Source: Pirellulales bacterium (GTDB taxonomy: Bacteria; Planctomycetota; Planctomycetia; Pirellulales; S012-138). Taken from it: 52,833 bases of DNA. The position numbers were made by a program, and so were the translations under genes. Below the pieces are notes generated by a model. The model searched no databases. It was given only the letters and a program-made list of their open reading frames with translations, and was not told the origin of the DNA. The stretch spans positions 1 to 52,833 of the forward strand of contig JALCBR010000021.1 of NCBI GenBank assembly GCA_028066245.1, in the 5' to 3' direction. This document shows positions 42,183 to 50,709 of this stretch, piece by piece. Position 1 is the first letter of the stretch. Each line of letters begins with the position of its first letter.

Positions 42183-45100
42183 GGAAAAAATCGGTCAAAC
42201 ATCCGTCCTGTCTGATGCACCAGCTCAAGTCTATGGCGATGTGCCATCGCATGTTGCGGGATACGACTTGGTTGAACGCATTGGGGCTGGCGGCTATGGG
42301 GAAGTGTGGAGAGCCGTGGGGCCTGGCGGGCTATCCAAGGCCGTCAAGATTTTGTATGGCCGTCAAGATGGGCAACAAGCGGAACTCGAATTGAAGTCTT
42401 TGGAGAGGGTGCGCGAACTACGCCATCCTTTTCTGCTGAACATCGAACGTATTGAAGTCAATGATGGCCGTTTGATCGTCGTTTCTGAACTTGCTGACCT
42501 GTGCATGGAGAAACGTTTTGAGCAAGCGGCACGCGATGGACTCCGTGGAATTCCACGCGACGAGTTGCTGGGATACTTACGGGACGCGGCGGACGCGCTC
42601 GACTTCATGGTCGACCAAGGCGGGTTACAGCATTTAGACATCAAGCCTGGCAACTTGATGCTGCTGGGCGACCACGCAAAAGTGGGGGATTTCGGACTGA
42701 CGAAAGACATCTCCACACGGGGCGTCTCGCTCATGGCGGGTTTTACGCCGCTGTATTCCTCGCCGGAGATTTTCGAGGGGCAACCGAGCAATCGAAGCGA
42801 TCAATACAGCTTGGCGATCGTCTACCAGACGATGTTGACGGGACAGCCGCCATTTGCCGGTCGCACTGCCGCGCAACTCACAGCACAGCACTTGAGTAGC
42901 AAGCCGGATCTGACTCCCTTGCAGCCGGCGGATCGCCCCGTGATCGCCCGCGCGCTATCCAAAAACCCACAAGCCCGATTCGAGAATTGTCGACAGTTTG
43001 TTCAAGCACTGAGCCAACGGAAAGGCTCCAACTCAAGCGCTGCAACACGTCAAACGGTCTCTGAATACACGATACTGTCATCCAACATCAAATGCACGCC
43101 TGTTGTCAATCAAGAGGCAATCGTCGCGAGTGCGGATTCACCTCGGCCGGTTGTGACACCGATCTCACCCACGCCGGAGAGTCGGTTGGAATTGAGCTAC
43201 AGGCCGACGATTTTCATTGCCGTTGGGGGAATGGCGGGCCGCATCCTCCATCTCCTCAAGCAGCGCTTGCAAAAAGCCTTCGGGCCAGCCTCCTTGCCAT
43301 CATTCGCCATGGCGTATTTGGATACAGACAAGAATGCGCTGGCGGATGTGTGTGCTGAGAATGTCGAGCACGGGCTGGTCGAGAATGAGCTTTTCCATTT
43401 CCCGCTACGCAGTTTGCAGGACTTTCGGTCAGCCGGATTCCGTGCGTTGGACTGGTTGAGCCGGCGTTGGCTGTACAACATTCCCAAGACCGGCCAGGTG
43501 GAGGGGATACGCCCACTGGGTCGACTGGCGTTGGTTGATCAACAAGACCGTGTGCGCCCGTTCTTGACCGATCTTGTCCGTCAAGCAACTTCTGAACCCG
43601 CGGTTGCGGCCACGAGCAAAGCCACCAGCCTGGAAATCACAACGGAGCCTCCTGACATATTTGTCATCGGATCGACCACTGGCGGCACCGGCAGTGGCGC
43701 TGTCCTTGATATTGGATACCTTGCCAAGGAGATCTGCACGGAGCTGAGGTTTGAGCAATCGCGCATCAATGGAATCCTCTTGCACGCGTCCGGTGCTGTT
43801 CGTGGTAGTGCAGATGTTCAAGAAGCAGGAACAATTTCCCTGCTGCGTGAGCTCCAGCACTACTGCACGCCTGGAGCTGGCGGTGCGAGAGGACTTACTG
43901 CCAATCAGGCGGTGGATCAAGCTGGACCGTTTGATCACACCTATACCGTTCATCTCGGCGACGGGCTCAATGAACGAGAGCAGCCGACTCGTTTAGCGGA
44001 TATTGTCGACTACATGTTTATCAACGTCGCAACTCCCAACCGTGCTTACTTTGACAGTTGGCGCAACCAAAGCAGCGGAGAGGCGGCGGGGTCTGCGACG
44101 GCGATCCGTAGTTTTGGCAGCGCTTCTATTGCCGAAGAAGAACTTCACCATGCGCAAAAGCAGGCGGTCTCGCTTTGCCAGGCATTAACGAACGCGTGGG
44201 CGAATTCAGCATGCACAGCGAACGATGAGGAATTCGAGCAAGGTGCCTTGCGTAACAATGCCCAATCCTTGTTGGCTGAGTTGACGCTTTCTGGCGATCA
44301 ATTGAGAAAAACGGTGACGGAAATTCTCGCCGGCGATGCAGGAGAAGTGCTCACAAGCTGTGCCCGCAGCCAATGTGAATTGATCCTTGCCCAACTGGAA
44401 CCCCAGGGATCTTTCACGAACTCCACTCTCTCAAAAATCACCAACGAATTGCTGCAACAGTCTGGAAAGGCCAACAGTGAAGAAGACAAGTCCCTCCTAG
44501 CGATGGCACAATGTGTCGTTGAAGAGTCCGCAACACCAATTGATGTTACCTTGGGCGATTTGCGCAAGCACGTTCTCGGTTTGGTCGATGGTTCACTTCG
44601 TTTTCGCGGTGCGGACGAAGCCATCAATGCGATGCTGGCCGACGTCAGTTCGACAGGAAAGCGCATGGCGCAATCGCTCACCACCATCGTTAACGATATC
44701 AAACAGACGTGCAGTTCGGTGACGAAAGATCGCGCGGAGCATCCCGCGTCGAGCGAAGAATGGAGGGATGGCGCAGTCCGTCAAGTCATTGGTCAACTCT
44801 GTCAGCAATGCTGCACTTACGCAATCTTTCATGCTGTGACGGATCGGATCGCAAAGACCCGCGAGCTACTGATGGAATTGCGGACGCAGACGGGCGTGTT
44901 CAAGGAAGGAGTTGCCCGAATCTCAAAAGCTTTCGTGTTGCCTGGCGAAAGCTCCGTCACCGTAACGCCCGCAGACATCCAAGAGTTTGACCGTGATTTG
45001 GCCTTGCGAGGGGAGTTTCGGCTTAGTGATCTGCGGGACAAGTCAGCGGAAAAGAACGCATGTGTGTTGCTCTTTGAGAGCGCGCTGACATTCTGCCGTT

Positions 45101-45438
45101 CAAAGATTGGTGCCTCAGGTGCACCAGATGGACAGCCGCCGAAGCAAGACCGATCTTTTCCCAAGTCAGCAACCCCGTTGTTAGCCAATGCTGGGGGCGG
45201 GCGGCGCATTCTTGCTCTTATCCCGAAATCGGCATCGATTGACCTTTGGAAAAAGAATCTAACCGAAACATTTGGCGACTGCGTGTCAGTTCGCCAGGTT
45301 CAGACGAATCGAGTGAACGTGTATTGTGAAATTGAGGGGATCGAGATCAGCAAGATCATCGATCAGCTTTTGCAGTTCCATCCACACATCGGCGAAATTG
45401 CGGATCGCATTCACACGCGAAATGATGTTCAGTGGTAG
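42172..45438 (+). CDS. Ser/Thr protein kinase fused to a tubulin-like GTPase domain
   Basis: Soluble protein of 1088 residues from GTG 42172, overlapping the ATPase gene by 11 nt. Residues about 30-285 are a protein kinase with glycine loop IGAGGYGEVW (about 36-45), Lys59 in KAVKIL, HLDIKPGNL with H154, D156, K158, N161 (HLD in place of HRD), DFG from D173 and a YSSPE segment. After a Ser/Thr-rich linker, a tubulin/FtsZ-like domain begins near 343 (RPTIFIAVGGMAGRIL) with the nucleotide-binding signature STTGGTGSGAV (GGTGSG at 504-509) and a FINVATPNR-type segment. The rest, to 1088, is mainly helical. This matches the bacterial tubulin_2-like family known in outline. No membrane segment. Last gene of the operon. 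Confidence 0.85.
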   Translation: MGTEEKIGQTSVLSDAPAQVYGDVPSHVAGYDLVERIGAGGYGEVWRAVGPGGLSKAVKILYGRQDGQQAELELKSLERVRELRHPFLLNIERIEVNDGRLIVVSELADLCMEKRFEQAARDGLRGIPRDELLGYLRDAADALDFMVDQGGLQHLDIKPGNLMLLGDHAKVGDFGLTKDISTRGVSLMAGFTPLYSSPEIFEGQPSNRSDQYSLAIVYQTMLTGQPPFAGRTAAQLTAQHLSSKPDLTPLQPADRPVIARALSKNPQARFENCRQFVQALSQRKGSNSSAATRQTVSEYTILSSNIKCTPVVNQEAIVASADSPRPVVTPISPTPESRLELSYRPTIFIAVGGMAGRILHLLKQRLQKAFGPASLPSFAMAYLDTDKNALADVCAENVEHGLVENELFHFPLRSLQDFRSAGFRALDWLSRRWLYNIPKTGQVEGIRPLGRLALVDQQDRVRPFLTDLVRQATSEPAVAATSKATSLEITTEPPDIFVIGSTTGGTGSGAVLDIGYLAKEICTELRFEQSRINGILLHASGAVRGSADVQEAGTISLLRELQHYCTPGAGGARGLTANQAVDQAGPFDHTYTVHLGDGLNEREQPTRLADIVDYMFINVATPNRAYFDSWRNQSSGEAAGSATAIRSFGSASIAEEELHHAQKQAVSLCQALTNAWANSACTANDEEFEQGALRNNAQSLLAELTLSGDQLRKTVTEILAGDAGEVLTSCARSQCELILAQLEPQGSFTNSTLSKITNELLQQSGKANSEEDKSLLAMAQCVVEESATPIDVTLGDLRKHVLGLVDGSLRFRGADEAINAMLADVSSTGKRMAQSLTTIVNDIKQTCSSVTKDRAEHPASSEEWRDGAVRQVIGQLCQQCCTYAIFHAVTDRIAKTRELLMELRTQTGVFKEGVARISKAFVLPGESSVTVTPADIQEFDRDLALRGEFRLSDLRDKSAEKNACVLLFESALTFCRSKIGASGAPDGQPPKQDRSFPKSATPLLANAGGGRRILALIPKSASIDLWKKNLTETFGDCVSVRQVQTNRVNVYCEIEGIEISKIIDQLLQFHPHIGEIADRIHTRNDVQW

Positions 45439-45499
45439 TTTGACCGTTCATGTTCTTGTTCTGCATGGGAGCACCCGCGCGAACGGAAGCAGTTCCGGG

Positions 45500-45523
45500 C
45501 GCTCGCGAGAGCGATTTTCTTGT
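45500..45523 (+). terminator. Intrinsic terminator after the signalling operon
   Basis: CGCTC, loop GCGA, GAGCG, then ATTTTCTTGTT. It is about 60 bases after the kinase-tubulin stop, on the plus strand, and before the convergent anti-sigma gene. The stem is five base pairs with a T-rich tail. Confidence 0.5.
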
Positions 45524-45604
45524 TGACGTTCCGTCGCTAACTTTGACAAGACCAGGCATCGTGGAGTTACTGGTCAGCGACTGTTCTGTGATCGGATAGG
45601 CGCT

Positions 45605-47629
45605 CTAGCGTCCGGACGGATCGGGCGCGCGAATCGGCGGCTCATCGACCTTGCGAAGCACAAACAAGATCTTTTGCCGTGCGATAGCTTCACCGGAGCT
45701 ATCTTGCCAGAGGTGCTGGTTGGTACGAAAGTTGGCGTCCTGCAATTCATCGAAAGCCACTGTTCCGGCAGCCCCATGAATCCGTGCTGAGTTTTTCTGG
45801 AATTCGAACAGCCATTGCTGAATCTGCACAGCGCTCAGCCGGTAGAAAAATGTTGGGTTGCCAGGTTGCGTGAAATCGGAAGGAGTTTCACCTCCGCGTC
45901 CGCCGCCGTCTACTGCCTCGTTCCTCTCTTGCGCCTGCGCCGTTCCTGCACCTGCCCGGTCATTGCTTGATTGATCTTTGCTCGCCTGGTGCGTTTCTTT
46001 ATCACCGCGATCACTCCTGACGGCTTTGTTGTTGTCGGCGTGATTTTTCACAGCATCCTGCTGGCGAGCCTGTCGTTCTCCAGTGTTTTGCTGGTTCGTC
46101 ACAGGCGGGTTCATGCCGCCGCCACCTATTCCCGCTGTTACTTGATCTTGAAATTCCACTGGCGGCTGAGTCGCGGTTTGCTGTTCATCAGATTGTGGAC
46201 GGGTGAAGTAGTAGGATTGAATCTGTTGGCCGAGTTGCGAGTACATCGCCGCCTCTGGCGGAGAGACGATGCCGTTACTGAGGACGCCTTCCAGCTCAGA
46301 GAATCGAACCCTGAACCTGTCGGCCGGATTTTGTGCCAAAGCTGTTCCACGGTGATCTCGATTCGATGGGTGCGACTGAAGTGCGCTCAGCAAATCATTG
46401 ATCTTTGCCGCTTCGGCCTCGACATAGACAAACTGAACCTCCGCTTCGGAGAGCCCGTCAAGGTTCTTGCGGGCGAGCTCTTCCGCGTTCTCAGTTCCCA
46501 GTCGGCCAAAACCTTCTGCGAGGTAGTCTTGCCGGCTGGTTCCGAGCATGGCTTCCGTTGGGATCTCGTGCTGCTTGTTCTGATCTCGATCGTCTTGCCT
46601 GCGATCTTCTCTGTGCTTGACTTCCCCCCGGCTCTGCATTTCCGCTTCAGATTCCTTTAGCTCCCCACCAATCCTGACATCACGACCGCGGCGTCTTAAT
46701 CCAGTACCCGCGATCACAGGTTCGTTTTCGAGCCCCTCAGCCCAGATGATTTGCTGCTGCTGGAGGAGCTGCCGAAAAGCCTCGCTTCGCCAGGCGGATT
46801 CAGCAACGTCCACATGCACAATCATCAAGCTTGGATTAACAGAGAGGTTTTCAAAGCCCATCGCGGGAAGATCGCCAGCAGCCTCCACGTGATCGCTTTC
46901 TTCATGAACTTTCGCTAAAGAGTCAGCCCCCATTTGCTCCCGGGATGAATCTTTGTCAGGTTGCATGGTTCGTGCGTTCCGGCCTCCTCTGTCGGAACGC
47001 TCAGGAAACTCAGACTGCGAAGCTCCCATGAGCCCCCGACTTCGACCAGCTACTGCATCGCCAAGGACCTCTGCTTCTACCGGCAAGTTCTTGATCCGCT
47101 GGTGAGCGTCTTCAAGGCCATCGTCGCCTTTGCGGTTGACAATCTCTCCCAGCTTGCCGGACTTTGTGTTGATTTCCAATTCCGAAACGCCTGAGAACCC
47201 TCCGGCCAAGTGCTGTCGAGCGAGATCTCGGTTCAACGGCTCATCAAGCTGAACAAACTCACGAGAGCGGCCGCCAAAGGGGCCAGCGACCATATACGTT
47301 ACTGCCGCCAGGAGCACGGCGACAGCTGCAGCAATATTCAACCACGATGCAGATCGCCAAATACGGCTTGGGCCGGCGTTGTAAGTGGCGATGGTTTCCG
47401 TCGACGAACTCGCAGGAGGCTGAATTTCTTGTAAGACTTGATGGGCAAGGTTCGCATTCATTTTTGCCGCCGGCAAAGCGCGCAGTGCCGAACCAAACTC
47501 GCGCAATTCTGCGCAAAGCTCTCGAGCCTGAGGATTTGAATCCAGCAAGGCTTCAACTTCGGCACGCTCTTCTGGCGACAGGTCGTCGTCGATGTACCGG
47601 CTGATCAATTCAGTGGAAAATTCTCGCAT
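45605..47629 (-). CDS. Large anti-sigma-factor-like membrane protein
   Basis: A 674-residue protein encoded after the ECF sigma gene. The N-terminal 70 residues (ISRYIDDDLSPEERAEVEAL and RELCAELREFGSALRALP) resemble anti-sigma domains, but the zinc-binding His/Cys set of ZAS domains is missing: only one Cys is visible. One helix follows near 93-112 (SWLNIAAAVAVLLAAVTYMV). The rest, about 550 residues, would lie outside the membrane. It includes a stretch rich in Gln, Asn, Arg, Asp and Lys (about 510-590) and a C-terminal ordered-looking segment (NPTFFYRLSAVQIQQWLFEF). ATG at 47629 starts the conserved domain. Regulation of the adjacent sigma is inferred from order. Confidence 0.7.
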   Translation of the reverse strand: MREFSTELISRYIDDDLSPEERAEVEALLDSNPQARELCAELREFGSALRALPAAKMNANLAHQVLQEIQPPASSSTETIATYNAGPSRIWRSASWLNIAAAVAVLLAAVTYMVAGPFGGRSREFVQLDEPLNRDLARQHLAGGFSGVSELEINTKSGKLGEIVNRKGDDGLEDAHQRIKNLPVEAEVLGDAVAGRSRGLMGASQSEFPERSDRGGRNARTMQPDKDSSREQMGADSLAKVHEESDHVEAAGDLPAMGFENLSVNPSLMIVHVDVAESAWRSEAFRQLLQQQQIIWAEGLENEPVIAGTGLRRRGRDVRIGGELKESEAEMQSRGEVKHREDRRQDDRDQNKQHEIPTEAMLGTSRQDYLAEGFGRLGTENAEELARKNLDGLSEAEVQFVYVEAEAAKINDLLSALQSHPSNRDHRGTALAQNPADRFRVRFSELEGVLSNGIVSPPEAAMYSQLGQQIQSYYFTRPQSDEQQTATQPPVEFQDQVTAGIGGGGMNPPVTNQQNTGERQARQQDAVKNHADNNKAVRSDRGDKETHQASKDQSSNDRAGAGTAQAQERNEAVDGGGRGGETPSDFTQPGNPTFFYRLSAVQIQQWLFEFQKNSARIHGAAGTVAFDELQDANFRTNQHLWQDSSGEAIARQKILFVLRKVDEPPIRAPDPSGR

Positions 47630-47715
47630 TGGCTTTCTGGCGCTCGCACCGGAGCACAATCACGCAAACTATTGATAATCAAAAGCCTGCTCAACAATAT
47701 CGGCATTCTCGCGTT

Positions 47716-47746
47716 CGCGATGACAGTCGTAGTGCGCGCGATGACA
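47716..47746. repeat. Two direct repeats 21 bp apart between sigma and anti-sigma genes
   Basis: CGCGATGACA occurs at 47716-47725 and again at 47737-47746, start to start 21 bp, which is two helical turns. It lies in the 128-base gap between the sigma and anti-sigma genes. This spacing is typical of a dimeric or tandem protein-binding site. No function is known. Confidence 0.4.
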
Positions 47747-47757
47747 ATTGCACACTC

Positions 47758-48306
47758 CTAATCTTCCTGCATGACCTCCTTGAGATGTTCGCGAAGGTCC
47801 ATCCGCGCGCGGTGAAGGCGACTGCGGACCGTGCCGATAGGCAGGTCCAACATCTCCGCAATCTCCTCGTACGAGCAATCCTCCATCTCCCGGAGGATCA
47901 ACACAGTGCGATGTTCTTCCGTTAGCGCTTCCAACGCCGTATTAAGCTGGGCAGCTCGCTCGGTGAGTTCCATGCGGTCGGGCACAAGAGCCGCGGCTGG
48001 CTCTGCGCCCATTTCATCTTTTCCGTGTTCTAACGATACCGAGGGGCGGCGTTTGCGACGCCTGCTGATCGAAACGTTGAACGCAATCCGATACAGCCAT
48101 GTGTAAAACGCCGAAGTGCCCTTGAACGTGCTGAGCTTGGTAAACGCTTGGACGAAGGCGTCCTGGACTACGTCTTGAGCTTCCTCAGGGCAGCGAACAA
48201 CATGCACGAGCGAATTAAACAGCCGGTCTTGGTACGCACGCACCAAGTCTCCAAAGGCGGCCGTATCGCCTGCCAAAGTGGCCTGAATCAGCTCAGCATC
48301 GTTCAC
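47758..48306 (-). CDS. ECF-type RNA polymerase sigma factor
   Basis: Sigma-70 family, extracytoplasmic function type, 182 residues from GTG at 48306. Region 2 is at about 10-90 (DVVQDAFVQAFTKLSTFKG and AFYTWLYRIAFNVSISR, with the region 2.4 helix) and region 4 at about 120-178 (LREMEDCSYEEIAEMLDLP then GTVRSRLHRARMDLREHL). The linker contains a short charged stretch. The downstream gene encodes a membrane protein with an anti-sigma-like N-terminus. A candidate ECF promoter (GGAACT, 16 nt, CGTC) lies just upstream, which suggests autoregulation. Confidence 0.93.
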   Translation of the reverse strand: MNDAELIQATLAGDTAAFGDLVRAYQDRLFNSLVHVVRCPEEAQDVVQDAFVQAFTKLSTFKGTSAFYTWLYRIAFNVSISRRRKRRPSVSLEHGKDEMGAEPAAALVPDRMELTERAAQLNTALEALTEEHRTVLILREMEDCSYEEIAEMLDLPIGTVRSRLHRARMDLREHLKEVMQED

Positions 48307-48321
48307 TTTTTCTGGGAGTTG

Positions 48322-48347
48322 GACGAAAGAAGATCACAAATAGTTCC
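48322..48347 (-). promoter_or_regulatory. Candidate autoregulated ECF promoter
   Basis: On the minus strand GGAACT (48347-48342) is followed by 16 bases and then CGTC (48325-48322). This is the general layout of RpoE-type promoters (GGAAC, spacer of about 16, TCTGA or CGTC-like). The -10 element ends only 15 bases before the sigma gene GTG, so the leader would be very short. Recognised by eye. Confidence 0.45.
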
Positions 48348-48498
48348 TGGCGAGTGTTGCGGCAATCGCAAGTTCATCTGCGAGAGCTCGCGTTTTTGAC
48401 GCAAGGTCTTGCAGGGAAACATGTTATGCGAACGGGCGAGCAGCAGGCCATTTCACGCGATGCTCGCCGTGCCGGATGATTCCGCTGCTGATTTGATT

Positions 48499-50661
48499 CT
48501 ATCGCCAAGCCGGCGAAATTCCTTGCCGTTCGATGGATTCTTGGATCGTTTCTTCAGCGCTTTTTTCATATGGCAAGCGACGGAAATAGGTCAACAGGCC
48601 TAATGTGATAGCAGCAGCGAATGCAACGGCCGGCCATTGAAAACGCAGGCCTTCTTCAGCAGAACTAACAATGAACCACTCCCAGCCATCGAGCCGAGGC
48701 GTACCGTTCTTCAACAGCCAACTCAACGTGACCAGCAAACCATTGTGAATGAAGTGGAACACCATTGCCGGCAGGATGCTTCCGGTTTGAACGACCAAAT
48801 AGCCAAGGACAAGCCCCAGAGCGCAGGCGACGATGGACTGTTGCAGAACGAAATGGGCCAAGCCAAAGAGGATGCTGGTAAACAGGATCGCCAACCGTTT
48901 GTGCCCTAAGCGACGAAATCCACTCAGAATAAATCCGCGAAACGCCAGTTCTTCACAAATGGCAGGCGCAACCGCAAACGCCAGCAGCATCAACGGAAAG
49001 CTCATCTCTGTGTCAAAAAGCTGAGCGTACGCTTCCTGCGTTTCTTGGGGCAATGGATAAAGCTGCTGGACGAGGCCGTTGACCTCCAGTGCGAGGGGAT
49101 GAATGGCCAATGCCAGGAGTCCGGCTGCCACAACACTCCACGCCTGGGGTAGCTTCAGCGAGAGCGTCTTGCGCGCGCGCTTGGACATGACGAATGTCAA
49201 CAGCAACGCTGGCCCCAGCACGGCCACCAATTGCGGCAAGATCGTCATCAAGGCGAGATTCCGAACACGCCCTGCCAGCAGGAAATTGAAGCCGAACTGG
49301 ATCAACAAAATCAGCAACCCGCACACCACGGCGGCGGCCACAGGCGGAGTTTCTTGTCGGTGACGTAGGTAATACTTGATCCGCAAGAGCAGATCCAGGC
49401 GCTCGCTCTCTCGGAACAGAACGCTCTCTTTGTTGAACTGATCAACAGCCCACCGGAATGCCAACATGCAGCAGAGCCCAGTGACGGCTGCGACAGGCAC
49501 GAGATGCCGCAAAGCAAGCACATAGTCACCTTCAATCGTGGCACGCAGGACCAGCACGATGCCTGTCAACGGAATCAAGCTGTTGCCCAGGTTCAACTCA
49601 AAGCTGGGCGACATCGGCAAGACCACCAGCGGGAGCGTGATCAGGAACAGCGGCATCAGGTAATACTGCCCTTCCTTGGTGCTGCGAGCGAACACGGCCA
49701 GCGCCAGACAAAGCGCGCTGAACAGAGAAGAGACCGGAATGACTGTCAGGAATAGCCATAGGTACGCAATTGCAGGTGGAGAGCCCAGGTTGGGCATGGA
49801 AGATTGAAAGCTCTTCAAGACAAAGGAGCCCGTCAACCCCACGCTCATCAGGTTCAACGAGACTGTGACGACAGAGAACAGCATGACCGTCAGCAGCTTG
49901 CCCCAGACGATTTCGCTCCGCACGGCCGGGCTGGCCAGCAAGGTCTCCAGGGTGCCCCGTTCCTTCTCCCCCGCACAGAGGTCAATCGCTGGATAGAAAG
50001 CACCGGTCAAAGCCCAAATCAAGAGCAGAAAAGGGAAGACGATCGACCAGAAAGCCGCCGAGCGAAGCGATTCATCCGCTACGTCGGTTTCGGCCAGGGC
50101 AAAGGGTTCAATCTCGGCAGGTTCAATTCCGCGGCGTGATAACTCTCCGAACATGATGGCCTGCCGCCAGCCCAGCAGCACGCGTTTCAGCCGAGCTGCT
50201 GTGACCTGAGACTTTCGCTTCGCCGAGTTGAAGGAGATCTCGGGGATTGGCGTTTTCATGCCGCCCGCCACGGCCAAAGCATCAAAGCCATCTGGGAAAT
50301 GCAACACCGCCTGCACGGTACCGTCCTGAACAAGTTTCCTGGCCTCGTCCAGAGGGACATCAAACCGGAGATTCAGTAACTTATTTGCGTCTTCGCCTGC
50401 TTCGTTGGCGGTTGCCGCCCAAGTTGCATGGAATCGATCTTCTTCGTCAAACAAGGCTGGCGCCGTAGGCAACCGATCTCGCCCGACAATCACCACCTCT
50501 GTTGGATGCTCACGCATGAACTGCGAAAGCTGGAAGAAGCTGATGCCCACGAATGGGTACAACAGCATGGGGAGGACCAAAATCATGAACAGCGTGCGAC
50601 GGTCGCGCAATTGATCGCGAACCTCACGCAGAAAGATCAACTTGACGTTGGACCAGTTCAT
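48499..50661 (-). CDS. ABC-2 type permease fused to CPBP intramembrane protease domain
   Basis: Membrane protein of 720 residues. Residues about 1-400 resemble NatB-type ABC-2 permeases (IFLREVRDQLRDRRTLFMIL at the N-terminus, then a long extracytoplasmic domain and helices including CAGEKERGTLETLLASP, the ABC-2 hallmark). The C-terminal about 250 residues are a CPBP (Abi) domain with EELAFRG near 570, FGLAHF near 600 and HFIHN near 635, giving the Glu-Glu-Arg and His residues of the intramembrane metalloprotease. CPBP proteins can process peptides or prenylated CAAX-like ends; whether this one cleaves is unknown. The partner ATPase gene lies 48 nt upstream. Confidence 0.87.
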   Translation of the reverse strand: MNWSNVKLIFLREVRDQLRDRRTLFMILVLPMLLYPFVGISFFQLSQFMREHPTEVVIVGRDRLPTAPALFDEEDRFHATWAATANEAGEDANKLLNLRFDVPLDEARKLVQDGTVQAVLHFPDGFDALAVAGGMKTPIPEISFNSAKRKSQVTAARLKRVLLGWRQAIMFGELSRRGIEPAEIEPFALAETDVADESLRSAAFWSIVFPFLLLIWALTGAFYPAIDLCAGEKERGTLETLLASPAVRSEIVWGKLLTVMLFSVVTVSLNLMSVGLTGSFVLKSFQSSMPNLGSPPAIAYLWLFLTVIPVSSLFSALCLALAVFARSTKEGQYYLMPLFLITLPLVVLPMSPSFELNLGNSLIPLTGIVLVLRATIEGDYVLALRHLVPVAAVTGLCCMLAFRWAVDQFNKESVLFRESERLDLLLRIKYYLRHRQETPPVAAAVVCGLLILLIQFGFNFLLAGRVRNLALMTILPQLVAVLGPALLLTFVMSKRARKTLSLKLPQAWSVVAAGLLALAIHPLALEVNGLVQQLYPLPQETQEAYAQLFDTEMSFPLMLLAFAVAPAICEELAFRGFILSGFRRLGHKRLAILFTSILFGLAHFVLQQSIVACALGLVLGYLVVQTGSILPAMVFHFIHNGLLVTLSWLLKNGTPRLDGWEWFIVSSAEEGLRFQWPAVAFAAAITLGLLTYFRRLPYEKSAEETIQESIERQGISPAWR

Positions 50662-50709
50662 TCGGAACCTTGGCTCGCAATGCTGTCAAACGATGATGTC
50701 GACACTTAC

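Noticed and set aside
48380-48397. GCGAG-AG-CTCGC followed by GTTTTT, terminator-like on the plus strand
   Set aside because: The loop is only two bases and no plus-strand gene lies upstream for several kilobases; it sits before a minus-strand sigma gene.
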